Source: Spinacia oleracea (Eukaryota > Streptophyta > Magnoliopsida > Caryophyllales > Amaranthaceae). Taken from it: a stretch of DNA of 64,000 nt. The translations under genes were made by a program, and so were the position numbers. Location: the NCBI RefSeq assembly GCF_020520425.1, contig NC_079491.1, forward strand, positions 23,117,449 through 23,181,448, given 5' to 3'. This document shows, in pieces, positions 33,201-46,200 of the stretch; the first letter of the stretch is position 1, and the number at the start of each line of letters is the position of its first letter. Under the pieces are notes generated by a model that was not told the DNA's origin, did no database searches, and saw only the letters and a list, made by a program, of their open reading frames with translations.

Positions 33201-35274
33201 ACTTTTCTGATTCTGTAAGTGATATCTTCCTATGACCAGAACCATCTGTTGCTCCTATTCTGCTTGTCTTATAGTCTTTCATTTTAAACTTCTGTGTTGG
33301 TTTCAGTTCAATGTGAAGCGCGGTGGTCAAAGAGTAGCAACAATGCTTATGTACTTAAGTGACAATGTTGAAGGGGGTGAAACATATTTCCCTATGGTAA
33401 GCCTGAGTAGATTTGTGTTCTCTAGCAAGGTGCTTTTTTCTGTAATAAAGTTGACTTTTGTTCGTGAAAAAAAGCTTTGTTGTCTTACTTCATTTCATGT
33501 CACGGTTATAGAGTTGTTGTTTCTTGATGGGCATTGCTTACAGTCAAGAGCGAACCACTTATCAGGGTCATGTCGGTTATACAACCCAATGAATCTGTTT
33601 ATCCTTGAGGATAGCTATTGAGATGTGAGGAGTGTCATTACCGAGTAGTGTACTAAGCCAGAGGCTCCATCTGACCCTGATCAGAAGGATAAGTGTGTCT
33701 TAGCCTGATCAAAAGGATGAGTCATGGATGGAAATGATGATAGATGAAATGGTTTTTTTCCTTTTATTTTGTGCATAACCTCCTAGTTCTTGGGGAGGTT
33801 TTGCAATGCACCATTATGGTTTTTTTAACTTAACCTTTGACTCTCTTTTTTTTTGTTCTTGTAGTGTTGTGAACTTGTAGTGCTATGTATTAGGCTCTCT
33901 GATGACGTGGATTAAATTGAGGCTCATATAGCAAATGTTTTATACTTTTATTAGAGCCCATGTGGCTTATTGCGAAGTTTGATTATGCAAAATTAGGGCA
34001 GTACATTGGAGTTTACTTTGCGTACAAGAGAGGAGAACAAATTTCGGTGCACTGTAACATATATCCTAGATGGTCATTTTCGTTTTTTTTTTCAAATAAT
34101 GAGACTTACGGATGATAAGATGTATATGAGGTCTCCTATCAAAACAAATAAAATGGAATTAATGGATTATATGAAGTCTATCTTAAATCAGTCGAAAGGT
34201 TATTCCCGAAAGACATGTGTTGAAAGTATTTTTCCACATAAGATTGTTGAGGTGACATACTAAAAGGTGATGCTGGTAGAAATTGTAGCAGTACAAATAA
34301 TTTTAATGAGAAGTTTGATTCCTTGCTATGCTTAGGATAGTCGCGAGTAGTATATTTTATTAGTATATCGTAGTTTTTTCGTTTTTCCTTTTTCTGATCA
34401 GAATCAAAGCCTTCAAGCCCCTTTTCTCTCCTCACCTTCGCCATCATCAGCCACCGCCACCGCCACCACCCCAATCCCACCTCATACAAGAGTGCACTTC
34501 AGCTTGTTTCATATCAACATTATATGATTTTATGCCTGTGTCATATTAACCGATCACAAAATCACCCTTAACTTGCCACGTGAATGCAACATACTTCTAA
34601 GTTCTAACTGAAGTTTTATATATTCTCTTATAGAGTTATAGGTATGCAATCTCAGCTCTGATTCCAGGGGTTCTAGCTATTGCCTTCATGTGATTAATGC
34701 TCCTGTAAAGCCAGCTAAATGTGTAATAGGTGCATGTTGTAGTAGAAAATAGAGGGTAAAGCAAACAAAGAAGATTAGGACAGCCATTCCTCCTCAATGC
34801 TAAAAGTAGGTAGCCACATATTTGATTTGGTGACAATGATGAGAGTCATCTCTTAATAGCTAAAAATGCTTGAAATGAAGGCTCTTAATATAAGAAAATG
34901 AGAGAAGAAAACACATAATTGGTCCTCGAGTATTAATCTGTTTGTTTCCTTGAGTTTTAGTAGTATGCAACAATAGACTATAAGAAAATCTGTTTTGTCA
35001 GGCTGGTTCAGGTGAATGTAGCTGTGGCGGGAAGATGGTTTCAGGAATGTCAGTAAAACCACTAAAAGGAGATGCTGTTCTATTTTGGAGTATGGTAAGT
35101 AAGCATTTCAAATTATCCAAAGTTAAAAGATGCATGCAATGTAATGAAACCAAGAATTTTTGTATGCAGGGTCTTGATGGACAGCCTGATCCACGTAGTG
35201 TACATGGTGGATGTGAAGTGCTTTCTGGCCAGAAATGGTCTGCTACCAAATGGATGAGGCAGAAAGCCATCTAA
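24291..35274 (+). CDS. P4H1: Prolyl 4-hydroxylase (12 exons, 286 aa)
   Basis: Exons: 24291-24354, 25844-25891, 26895-26963, 27248-27300, 28665-28730, 31335-31409, 32010-32084, 32993-33063, 33163-33214, 33307-33396, 35002-35094, 35170-35274; 861 nt, all GT/AG, frame continuous. The N-terminus has a hydrophobic segment (about residues 6-30) that fits a type II membrane anchor. The 2-oxoglutarate dioxygenase core follows: YERDQFYRPHHDYF with Fe(II) ligands H184 and D186, distal ligand H264 and 2-oxoglutarate lysine K274 (SGQKW). Plant members hydroxylate proline in extensins and arabinogalactan proteins in the ER/Golgi. No C-terminal ShK domain is present, as in the P4H1 type. Introns 1, 4 and 5 hold transposon insertions, making an 11-kb locus for a short protein. 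Confidence 0.93.
25190..25380. mobile_element. MITE-like repeat in P4H1 intron 1
   Basis: Imperfect inverted ends share CACTTATTT, and the interior repeats 'gaactta'. It resembles the element at 2375-2588. No target duplication is clear. Confidence 0.4.
27700..28055. mobile_element. Stowaway-like MITE in P4H1 intron 4
   Basis: Left end CTCCCTACCTCCCTATTCAC and right end, inverted, CTCCAACCGTTTCCATTTAC; both continue into TTGACAC. TA flanks at 27698-27699 and 28056-28057. It is 356 bp, non-coding and more diverged than the copy at 13530. Confidence 0.75.
29900..30990 (-). pseudogene. LINE (L1-type) reverse transcriptase remnant, antisense in P4H1 intron 5
   Basis: Reading leftwards from 30970: SGSKVNIQKSELIPV, then LVDLFGCEVEILPSSDLDLPLGY, the conserved stretch after the RT catalytic box in plant LINEs. 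Then comes LLSRLKRK...MPIYYMSMFTIPASLASILEKIE (30658-30476), the next conserved block. Further left only vague similarity remains. Frames shift between blocks, so it is dead. The 5' part of the RT and the endonuclease are absent; the exact ends were not found. Confidence 0.7.
33397..35001. other. P4H1 intron 10 (1.6 kb), no recognised insertion
   Basis: A long intron with GTAAGC donor and TTGTCAG acceptor. Short frames inside it do not resemble known proteins. A (CCACCG)-like patch lies near 34440-34470. No element ends were found. Confidence 0.5.
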
Positions 35275-37150
35275 TTCCCAACAAGGTGCTCATAAGATCC
35301 TTTTTGTCTCGAATTCTTTTGTCAAATACAAAGCACTTTATTGCAAGATGACATCTGCCGGATTTAACTATAAGAGAAATGAGTTAGGTTAGTTAGAAGA
35401 CTTGTACAGCGAACCACAGAGAGTTTCTTTCAATGTGAAACTCAGCACTTAGAGACCTCCTCCATATATATATTCATGTAATGATAGAAAAAACAATATT
35501 CTCATATAATCTGCCTTTTCTTGGGTGTTTTATTCTGCTCAGGTTGATTTTGTGCTGAATGTCATCCGGTTACCATATTTTTTTTGTTCTTAATATTCAC
35601 ATGATTTCTCCAAAAACTTAAGAGCACTCGTGCCTTAAAAGGTGATTTCGATTTTAATGTAAAGACCTAATATTACTCAAATCCGACATGACCCTACCCA
35701 ACAAGACTTTAACCCCACCCAACACTCGTTTTTACATCTCTTAAAGTACACTTTTTATTTTTTTGGTGAAGCGAGAGCCACAAAGGAAAAGACGACAAAT
35801 GATGTAGACGGATCTCAAATCTTAGGTACCACCCCTCAAATTTTGACCAACTGCTAGTTGGTATCTAAACACTAACTTATATTAACTGCATTTATTCATA
35901 GTTCATAATGCTTCAAGCAATTGAATCACTAAGAGAGGTAAGCGGCTCTCTTCATTGTGGGGATAATGATGGAACTCACCAATTTCACCTTTTTTGATAA
36001 CATTATAAGCACAACAAAAGAAGGGGGAAAAGTACGGAACTCAATGATAAAATTGAAAGAAGAAATTAAACTATTACTTGGAAAGTTTTGGCAACACTTT
36101 ACACTATCAAGTGAAGGTTTAGGTACCCACAAAAATCTAGGGATAATCTTTTCTATCAACATCACCTAGCCCTTGTTCGAGTTTATTCAAGTTTTGACAA
36201 AAGTTTGTGGCCCCACTTGGACCATACATTCTAGAAATGCTTCATATTGGCGAACCCACAACCTCAATGCTGTTAATGGAGGTGGTGGGTAAGGTACTAA
36301 GGAATAAGGGTGTTAGTTGGTGCCCATGGTTCACGAGGGTGATGGAGAGATAATAATTTCGAAGACAGTGTCGTCGTGGATATGTTTTTGTAGTTACTAA
36401 GATGATGATGGAAAGAGAAGAGGAAATAGGGATTTTATACAACCCTCACCTCCAAGAATAATATACCGCGAAAATAGGCTCAAATATGTTGTACCCTAAA
36501 GGATATAGGGAGAATATTATAGCACTTTTCCTATTAAATTGGTGGAGCCTTGGGAATGGAAAAAATCTCAAATGGGAGGGATGCTGCCCATCGATGTACC
36601 CATGCAAACTCCCGCGGGAGATTAGTCCACTCGCCGAAGGCGGTGGGAACTCCTCGTAGTAGAACCAAAAAAAAATGGTGGAGTGCAATTGAAGTTATGC
36701 ATTTTACATTTCATCGAAAAACATGGTGCCGGGTGAATTACTACCTAGGGATACCTCTTATCAATTGCAGGAGGACATGCTATATGCAGTAATACAAAGC
36801 TTCAGTGTGATGTCTAATCGAGTAAATGGTTTGGGGTGATTGTGTTTCCCTAATTTACTTATTGTATTTAAAATGCTACTTTAACTCTTGTAGAATTCAC
36901 GTTAGGTCATGAGTTCTAGCATTCATCAGTGACCAGACCACCCTAATGAAAGCTAAAGGACGAGAAAATTCGATCATTCGCAACTGTTATTATTATTATT
37001 GATTTATAGAAATGAAGGACAATAAACATAAAAAAGAATGGTGTGAATTGAACGAAGTCCTACTTGTTATTATATCGATCCTCTAGGAAAACAAACATAA
37101 ATAAAAAAAAACACACATAAAACACATAGAAGGGTGCTGCAGAAACCCGG
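35275..37150. other. P4H1 3' flank and intergenic DNA
   Basis: The 3' untranslated region probably ends within about 300 bp. Beyond it I see no gene. A GC-richer patch at 36590-36660 (CCCGCGGGAG...CGCCGAAGGCG) looks transposon-derived, but I cannot place it in a family. Confidence 0.4.
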
Positions 37151-38965
37151 TTACGACTGAGACCTCCAGTAATTAGCCATTTCAAACCCATTCTTCCCAA
37201 ACTGATAATCTTCAAAAGTCTTTTCAATTTCTGCTTGTGTGTTCATAACAAAAGGACCATATTGCACTACTGGTTCATTTAAAGGCTGCCCTCCAATCAG
37301 CACAAATCGTAGTGGATTCGATGATACGTTCCATACATTAAGTCCATCTCCAGGACCTAATACCAAGCAATGATGAGCTAATACTGGTTTTGAACTTGGT
37401 GATCCAAATACGCCTTCTCCCTCTACAATGTACACGAATGCATTGTATGACTCCGGTATTGGTTGAGATAATTCAGATCCTGGTTGCAGTTTAAAGTCAA
37501 GGTACATTGTTGGAGTCCTAGTATAAACTGGTGACTCAATTCCCATTGACTCCCCTGCTATTACTCGTACCTCCACTCCTTCGTTCTCTGCCCTTACTAT
37601 GTCTTCGTTTAACAACTCTTGATAATTCGGCTCAATCCTGCACAATGATTCTTATTGCTTATTAGACCAGACCAGACCAGACCAGAAAAAGCAAAAAACA
37701 TTCAAACCAGACCAAAAACCTAGGAAAATCAGACTATATCAGGTGAAGAAAACAAACTTAGACATTCCTAAGTTTTTTATATGTGAGTATAATTTCTGGA
37801 TAGTTACATTTTATCTTTAGATGATAGATTGATCCAAAGTTGCAAACCCTTGTTGACCCCTTCACCAACAGGCATCTCTGAATGAACTATCCCTCGTCCT
37901 GCTGTCATCCACTGTAGATCAATCATTAAGGACACTAATTAATTTGATTACTTATTAATTAAATTAAAATTCAATTTGGTCAAACTTTAAAATTTTCAAT
38001 TAGTTTTACCTGCACATCACCAGTTCTAATGATTCCCTTGTGTCCAGCAAAGTCTTGATGTGCAAAAGCTCCCTGTTCACACGTTACATAAATTCTTGTA
38101 TCAGACGATATTAATGTGGTGATAGACTTTATAATGGGATCAACTCGTTACGAAAGTTAATGCGTAGTACTTCGTAACTAATAACTAAATAATTTCTTTT
38201 TAAAAAAATGTAAAAAGTCAAACTTAATTAAAATATAGTGAGAAATGTAAAATTTACCTCCAACATGTATGTAACTGTCTCAAATCCTAAGAGAAGATAA
38301 GGGAGAAAAAAATTAAAAAAGTCAAACACTTTGCTAAATAATGGAATGTTGAATATGCTAGACTGATCATGAAAGTATGTAAAGAATGAAACTAAAACAA
38401 AAATTATAAAATATTAAACTAAAAAAGAAATGGAATAAAAATATAAAAACCTCTGTGTGGATGATCTGGAAATCCAGCTGGTGCAGAAACTGAAGAACAC
38501 AATCATGTCCAAAATATTTAAGATAAAATTAAAAAAATTAACAATAATAAGAAGAAAAAAAACAGAGTTTCATTTAAATTTACCTGAGAACTCATCCAAC
38601 ATAAGGAAAGGATCCATGTTCTTCAATCCTGGTCTGCAGGTTAATACAATGATGTTAAAATTAGACAGGATACGTGAAATTTCAATTAATTCGGGATTGA
38701 TATCTTGTTTACCTCATTTTCTATGAAATAATTTTAAAAAAATAAAAGTGGGATTTAATTACCTGCCAATGCTACGTCGAACGGTGGCACCATTGCCTTC
38801 GCGTTGAGATTCAGCCAAAATCTTCTTAACAACCTGTCTAGGAGCATCCAATTGGGAAGACATATTTATGTTATTTCTAAACAAACTTCGTTTTGGTGCC
38901 TTTGGAAGATGAAACAGTAATTTATAGTAGTAGTTGTTGTTGTTGTTGTTTATAGCAATTCTCAT
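37151..38965 (-). CDS. PRN: Pirin-like cupin protein (7 exons)
   Basis: Exons in transcript order: 38965-38763, 38633-38584, 38489-38451, 38286-38258, 38072-38010, 37911-37808, 37637-37151; 975 nt, 324 aa, all GT/AG. The N-terminal cupin has the four metal ligands: H94 and H96 in [10 protein letters not shown]138 and E140 in GRGIVHSEM. The C-terminal cupin runs from about residue 190 (RVIAGESMG) to [16 protein letters not shown]. Pirins are iron-binding nuclear proteins; Arabidopsis PRN1 binds the G-protein alpha subunit, and some family members have quercetinase activity. The first ATG adds about 34 residues including an Asn run; a second in-frame ATG at 38863 ([10 protein letters not shown]) gives the more usual 290 aa. 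Which start is used is open. Confidence 0.9.
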
Positions 38966-39735
38966 TCAAAAAAAAGTCGTACCAATATTTTTTTTATGAA
39001 TGATTTGGGTTATGTGTTGGTTTTAACATGTGGGTATTTATATGAAGATTGAAGAGAGAGAGGGGACAAAGAACATGTCAAAAAAAGTGGGGATATTTAT
39101 TTATTCTAGAAGGTTTAATTTCTTGAATTGTGGATTGAGTTGTTACAAAAATTAAATAAGGTTAAATATACAAAGTTTAAGTTCATTTTGTGGGTTTTTG
39201 GGATGAAAGATTTTAAGTGTGCGTGTGTGTGGGAGAAATATTGGGTGGGGATCATGCATGATGTAGATTTTTTAAGACCTTTCTCCACTTATTTCAACTG
39301 ACCAACTTTCATGATGATTCTACAATTACATCATCCTGACCAAAGCCTTCTTTTTTTTCTTTTCTTTTCTTTTTTTGTTTATGAAAACATGCCTTTTTTT
39401 TAAATGTTGGTAAGAAAAATAGTGGGTTGTAAAAGAAGTTTGTATAAGAAAAAAGTTTATCACCGTAGGAATAAAGTAAAAGGGTCACCAATAAAAAACG
39501 GATATAAATAAAAAGTACAATAAAGTTAAGGAACGAGTGTAGTATTTGATTTTATTATTCAATAAACTTTTGTTTCGTTTTATTTGTTTTCGGGTTATTT
39601 TTGTTTTTTATTTCTTTTCTAGTCACCTCTGCATTAATTATTCTTCTTTTAACGTATACGGTTAACATTCTTTTTGAAAAATAAAAAAAATACAACATTG
39701 CATTAAGGACCCCTCCCTTGGAGGGTTATTGCTAA
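38966..39735. other. Putative promoter region of the pirin gene
   Basis: AT-rich DNA upstream of the pirin start, with pyrimidine-rich tracts (39340-39400). No gene is recognised. Regulatory motifs cannot be assigned with confidence. Confidence 0.35.
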
Positions 39736-39739
39736 AAAA

Positions 39740-40130
39740 TCATTGTCAAGAATCAAAAGTAAATGCGGACAAACAGGTTTTTATAGAGATACTAGTACCA
39801 ACTAAGTGGTCAACATTAGCAATCCAATCTGATGCTTTATTTTCCTCACTATAAATATGATTGATTCTAAGCTTTAAAATGTCTCGAAGACCTTTAAATC
39901 CTTGATGATGTTGTGGAATTTCCATAGAGTAGTCCAAGTTCCTTTTACTGTATTGATGATGAGTAGATTTTCGCCTTCAATGAAAGGGTTTTTTATATTG
40001 AGACGCTTGGCTTCCTAAAGCCCCTTATGAAGAGCACAACACCATAAAAGCTTGAGTATTATCGAGATTGTAAGTACAAGAAGTTACGACTTTGTAATTG
40101 CTATCTCGAATGATAATTTTTTGCTGTTGT
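39740..40130 (-). pseudogene. RNase H-like (LINE-type) domain fragment
   Basis: Reading leftwards, the frames give FIEGENLLIINTVKGTW, then LRDILKLRINHIYSEENKAS and DWIANVDHLVG. This is the C-terminal half of the RNase H-like domain found at the end of plant LINEs and in their relics. A stop and a frame change break it. No RT is attached. Confidence 0.55.
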
Positions 40131-41837
40131 TGAAGAAGATTTGTATGATCCTTGAAGTTTAGTTTGTAGATACCCGAAGGGGGTGGGTGCCACCGAACCA
40201 ACAAAGTAGTGAAGGATGGGGTGAGGTGAAGGTGTGTAAAGTGAGATGAAAATCCTTAAGTTGATGAGAGTCAATTTATAATCTAAATTGTCATTAATGA
40301 AAAACTGAGTTAGCTTTGAAAAACACCCTATAAAAGAAACATTATTAAAAAATACAATCATTAATTTATTTCCAAAGAGCCTAAAAGTTAATATAAATTT
40401 TCCTAATATGGTAGGGTGTCCCCAAGTAGTATCAAAGAAGTCATGGTGGAAATTCGAAGAGTCGAGCCTTTTTTGTGTAAGATCAAAGGCTAAGTGTGCA
40501 ATGAAAAAGGCTAAATAAGGAAATTGGTAAGCAAAATGTTTGGGAAAGGTTTTTAGATTGATTGTGAATGATTACAAGTGTGCTGAGTGGTTGTACAAAC
40601 GAATGGGGTCACCTATTCATAGGCACCTAGTCCCTAAGCCCTAAGGCCTAGAATATTCTACTCTCAGTCTACACTACTCTTTACCAAAAAAAAAAAACAT
40701 GCATGCTTTTAGATTGTTCCCACCTCCAAGGGAACTTCCTACACACAAAAAAGTATCTAGAAACCTCTCTAACAATCTCTATAAAGACTCACCCAGGCTA
40801 GAACATTTACGAAACAACCAAGCTAGAATGTCCAAGACCCATCCGGAGCATTCTAGAACCTTTTGGTGCACTACCAAGAATGTTGCTACACCAGCCCATA
40901 TTTTCGGGCCTCAAACCCAAAATCCGGCCAACCATTATCTGTACCAGCCTCCAAACACGTGAGACCCTCAAGTTTCAGCCCATTTGGATATCATTTGGTC
41001 CCCTGAACGGCCCATTATAGAGCAATGTCAAGTAGGTGTTCACTAGGAATTTATGGCTATTCCAAAACAATCCTCTATAAGGGGGTGGGTACTCCACTTG
41101 TTGCCATCACCCAGACAAACCCCTGCTGCCACGTTGCTGCCTAGCGTTCAGTGCCAATGCTCATGATGTTGCACCATGATGCACTCCGATACCACAACCA
41201 CGCAACGACTTTGCCGCCACCCTTGGCGGTGCACCACGATGCCTTGTGATGCTAAACACCTTGCATGATGTTGCATGCAATGACGTGGGAGACAATCCGT
41301 GACACCAAGCTCATTCATTGTATCAGGAGAGAAGCCAACTGTTTCAAAGGAGTAGGGCGTTAAGAAGAAAATATGCACTAGGGGAGCATATTTAGACTGC
41401 GTGGCGTGTGTGCTCCCACTCTTACATGAAGCCGTAGAAAATACATGGTGCTTCCAGGCTCCCGGCTATGCAACTCAGGAAGAACAGGGTAATTTGCCAT
41501 TCTTGGTGGCCAAACGAAACCTAACAGAAGTTGGATCAGTTCATTTTCTAGCCAACAAGCCAATATTCACGAGTAAGATCGTACCGCTTCTTATGCAGTT
41601 ATACTTCAGAAGGGGATACTGCTTACTTGGATAAGAGATAAAAGCATACAATTAAACATCCCAGCTACCAATATAACTTAGTACTTACTGTCCATAAGAC
41701 CATATGTCGGAACACAAATGGTTAGAAGAGCAGATAAAAACGAGGCCATAAACCAAATTTTTTGACCACTTTATACTTTATAACCTGTTCTACAAAAAAA
41801 ACTGAACCAAAAGGAATACAGTTAGTGAGTTTGGTAC
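40131..41837. other. Intergenic DNA, no gene recognised
   Basis: The stretch from 40690 to 41400 is GC-richer and looks retrotransposon-derived in texture, but no Gag, Pol or LTR boundary could be identified. The region from 41400 to the mRPL15 stop is ordinary AT-rich sequence and probably includes its 3' untranslated region. Confidence 0.4.
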
Positions 41838-44800
41838 TCAGCAAGGGGTGGGGGAAGCTGCTGCGTTTTCATCAACAGTAAAGGGTATGGGCTTTGTTGG
41901 AGCAGGTAAACGCCCAATACTGTCAACTTTATCTGCAATCTTTGGTGGAGGCCGAGCAGCTTTTGGAAGTAGCCTTCCCTTCTTGGCAAACCACTCAGGC
42001 TTTAGCAATGCTTTCAAACCTAACTTATTGTAGTGCACTTTCCTCACTGATCCTCCTGCAGCCTCCACAGCTGCCTTTGCTCGCACTGTCACCCTAGACA
42101 CCTACAGCACCATATTCATATTCAACCAAAGTTTTCAGTTGACATTTGAATGAGAATGTATTTTTATATTTTACTTATCTTCTGAATTTCTGATAATAAA
42201 TCAATACAGCTTTTCAAGCTGAAATCAGTTTAACTGAGCATTGCCACACACCTAGAAAGTGTCTGCTTATTATTACAAAGATATCTTTATATGTTGATGA
42301 TATTCTTTAAAACTATGCTAGCTAAGGAGCCAAGAGTCCTCTCTGGGTAAAAGAAAGGAAGTCAGGAACCATGCAAGTTTTAAGTAACTATTTACACTAC
42401 ATTGGACTTGCAAATTTCACAATAAAGGTGAAGAGCATGCAGAAGAAGCGACACCTAAAGGAGAGTACTTCAGAAACATCATTCGTTCAACATAGCAGAA
42501 ATTCTTTGAACACAATTTACCTCAAGATGGATTGGCCATATTATTTTTTCAGCACCACGTCCCATCAGCCTCACTCCATCCTCTATTTGCTTCCCTATCG
42601 CTCGTGCCTCCTATTAGTGGCAAATGTTTTAAATATAATGCCAATAAAAATCAACGATAATGAGAAGAAGAGAGTATGCTCATTAAGAGTATATTTTACA
42701 CAAACCTTGAGAGTTTTCATCGTGATCAGCTCAGATGAATCAATTTCTCCCATATTTATGAGCTTGGCAATCTTACCCAACCCTACTGGCTGACACAAAA
42801 ACATCACAAATGATTTAAATGAAAGCAAACAATTAAGCAGAAAAAAAGTTGAATTATACTAAAAGTTCGCTGTAAACATGAAATTCAAGGTCAGTATTAT
42901 CAGCGTATACAAGGCCTGTATAATTATTACAGCTTAGGTTCTAAAAAAAAGTATCCCCAAGAAACCAAAATTCAAAAGCTCAAACAGAAAATAAGTTGAC
43001 TTCTACAAGAAACACAAAACCAAAACTCAATAACAGACAATATGCATGAACAAATCATGTGAAGTTCAAAGCTTCTTCAAGAACTACAGTGTACGTTCAA
43101 CTTTTACCATAGATAAATAATTTAAATTCTCTCATCTTTTGCTTATAGTGGACAACACCAGATATCTCACATTATATTTGTGTCTTCCACTTCTTGTTTT
43201 TCTAGAGCGCACTACCTGATTCTTTTCCACATTTGCAATCCAAGGTTTGACAAAACTGCCTCTATCCATCATAATGGTAAGATTATATGTTCCTAACCGA
43301 GAGATCACCACATGAGGAAATGCTGTAAGGGCTAACAGTAAGGTACGAATCACACGAGCATTATGGAATTGAACTAACAACAAAACTTGATATGTGATAG
43401 ATTAGCAAATGTCTGACATCCCTGTGATACAGCTTCATAAACTACCCACAGCAGCTATAGGAACTTTCCAAAGGGCGGAGAACATAAGACAGAACAATGT
43501 CATAATTCATTGCTGAAACCTCCGATTTACCAGAACACTGGATCTCTTGCAATTAAAAATGGGATTACGAGCGAAATTGATTATGAACCAGGTTAATTGT
43601 TTCTTAGAAACAAGAAATACCAGATTAATATTCATAAGAACTTGGTTAATATCTAACACTGATCATAATCTAAGAGAACTACAAGTAATACATATCTCAA
43701 CCTCAAAATCCAATCCCCCTGATAGTCAGGTATCCTTACTTTGATTTCATTATACCTGCTGTTGGCAAGAGGCCAATGATTGTTGATTGGCAATTGATAA
43801 AGCCCATACGATTTAAAGCACATAGGGGATGGTTACAACTAAACTTGTTATTGAAAAGAAAACATTTCAAGAAGTGCATTCTTTCTATTCCTGTCCCCGG
43901 TCACATTCTACCAATAGTTTAACTAGACTGTGGCTAAACCAGTAAATTACCATTATGCGCAGGGAGGGAAATGTAAACGATTAGAAGCTCTCTTCGTAAA
44001 TTTTCATGTATTCAAGGATATTATATAGCTTTAAAAATCCCTCTCCATGAGTGCGTCTCCTTTTGAGCAAAAAATGTCAAGCCTATGAAATGTTTGCCAC
44101 ATAATCTTTTTGTTTAGTACTAAAGTAATGAACGTAGTCACCTAGGAGGACACTTGAATACTATTTCTCCTTGAAACTTTTAAGAAGAAAATTAATTCTA
44201 CATGCTCAGCCCACATATCATGATATCAACATCATTTTTCTTCAATCCTCATAATCCTCCCAGTAGGACAGCATCTCTTCTAATTTCTGGTGTTGGTTAC
44301 CAAAGCTCAGCCAATGCAGAATGCTACATCTAATTCATAGTGTAACCTTCAGAAAAAAATCACTAGCTTACTACTGCTAAACTATGATCATGTTGCATAA
44401 GATAATTCTCATCAGTTACAATGAACAAATACCAACATTACAACCAATTGACAGAAAAGTGACAGTAGCCACGTATAGCATTTACAACTCCATTTTCAGC
44501 ATATTGTTTTGTTGATTCAAATTGGCTAGGCATCAAAGTCAAGAGTACCCAAAAGACTCCTAATGTCTTAAGACTCCTAACATACGGACTATGATGGAGG
44601 CTACCAAGCTCCAAAAGAGCCATTTATTCCAAATCATACTCTCAGATAGTCAAATGTTCTTTAATCTCCAAAACCAATCAAAGACCAAATTTTAGATAGA
44701 ATACCTTGGTTCTTAGTAATTAAAATGTACTCGTAGTTAGTTTAACCCGTAGCCGACGATACACAAACCTATTATTTACATGATCATAGACTCGACCCTC

Positions 44801-46200
44801 GACTCCCTTGACTTCTAAAGGTTCCATTCCCTCTGTTAAACATCAGCTATTACAAGGATAAGAGACTATTAGAATAATGTCTTGAATCGGTCAAGCCCCT
44901 TAATGCAACCCCCCACGGGGACCTCGTCCGTCTAGAGAGTACTATATAAACTCTCTAGGTCATAACCTAGCTGCATTCTGTAATCTGTACTCCTCAAGAT
45001 CAATAAAACTCCTCTACGTATAGACGTAGCTAACAGATTGTTAGTGAACCACGTTAAATCTTTGCGTTCTTTATTTACGTTATTTAATCTTTCTTTGCAT
45101 ATGTTATAACAGAGGCCAAAGAAAACCCTTCAACATTAACAGGTAAAACAAAATTACAAAAATGATAATTCAGCCATACCCATCAGATCACTCGTCAAGA
45201 TAGTAAGATACAACTTTCCGATTACAAAATTCCAAAACAACTAGTTGAATGATCAATACTAGGATAATCCTATTCAACATTAGAACTCAAAGACTTACTC
45301 CATACTAAAAGGACAAATAATTTTACTCGAGATTATATTGTTCAACTATCAAGTGTCCATTTCAACAAACTGATTAAGCCGGCACAGGCAAATAAAAAAA
45401 CAAGGGCACATCAAAAACAGCTTCCATTCAAAGTGTCCATTACAAAGTGTCCATTTTTGCCATTATAATCAAGGGCACATCAAAAACAGCTTCCATTCAA
45501 AGTGTCCATTACAAAGTGTCCATTTTTGCCATTATAATCAAGGGCACATCAAAAACAGCTTCCATTCAATCACAATTGTTCAGTTCACGCTCACATACAT
45601 TGAAACAAGGCAAACGCAGTAATTGCAATCGAACTCGATCGTTGTCCAAACCTCATAAATGTTTTAATTGAACAACAAAAACATATTTCCATTCAACAGT
45701 TCACTCGGCATTTCAAAAACTCAGATCTATCACATCCATATAAACCCAAATTAAGTACAAAATAAAAGTAGTGAAACTCACATCACCTGAAAAGTGAGGC
45801 TAAAGGGGTTCTTAAACCCTCGTTTTGGAAGGCGGCGGCGCAACGGAGTTTGACCACCTTCGAACCCAAACTTGTGGGTACCACGAGCCTTCTGACCCTT
45901 ATGTCCACGACCAGCAGTCTTCCCCAAACCAGACCCAATACCACGACCTTTTCTCTTCTTCTGTTTGGTTGCACCCGGATTATCTCTCAGATCATTCAAG
46001 CTCAGTAAGCTACTGTATGCTCTCCTAGCTGAAAACCCACTTCCCAAAAACGCTCCATTTGAGCAGATTTCTGAAGAACATGAGCGTTTCAAGAGAAGAT
46101 TTGAGATGGGTATCGTGGATTCAGGTGGAAATGGGAGGTTGGATTTGGAGAATGTGCGGATTGTGGCGGAAATTAGTGACGGGAATCGTTTTCTTAGCAT
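41838..46200 (-). CDS. MRPL15: Mitochondrial large-subunit ribosomal protein L15 (uL15m), 4 exons
   Basis: Exons in transcript order: 46200-45787, 42789-42706, 42610-42521, 42101-41838; 852 nt, 283 aa, all introns in phase 0. The N-terminus ([20 protein letters not shown]) is basic and hydroxylated with no acidic residues, a mitochondrial presequence. The L15 core starts at [20 protein letters not shown] and carries [18 protein letters not shown] and [15 protein letters not shown], the glycine/basic arm that threads into large-subunit rRNA. Then come [14 protein letters not shown] and the exon-3 block [15 protein letters not shown]. The C-terminal [21 protein letters not shown] extension is usual for plant mitochondrial forms. 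Intron 1 is 3 kb and holds a probable solo LTR and a 69-bp repeat. Confidence 0.93.
44834..45111 (+). mobile_element. Probable solo LTR in mRPL15 intron 1
   Basis: 278 bp, starting TGTTAAACATC and ending ATATGTTATAACA, with TG...CA tips inside a TGTTA/TAACA inverted pair. A TATATAAAC box at about 44942 and a later AATAAAA signal fit a promoter and poly(A) site. No primer site, polypurine tract or internal domain is next to it. No 5-bp target duplication was seen, which weakens the call. Confidence 0.5.
45401..45569. repeat. 69-bp tandem repeat, 2.4 copies
   Basis: The unit starting CAAGGGCACATC occurs at 45401, 45470 and 45539 (partial). The two full copies are identical, and each contains AAAGTGTCCATT twice. 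It lies in mRPL15 intron 1, about 220 bp from exon 1. Confidence 0.92.

Noticed and set aside
42371-42793. A 140-codon + strand frame across mRPL15 exons 2-3
   Set aside because: It is the antisense shadow of the real exons, which encode the L15 fold on the other strand.
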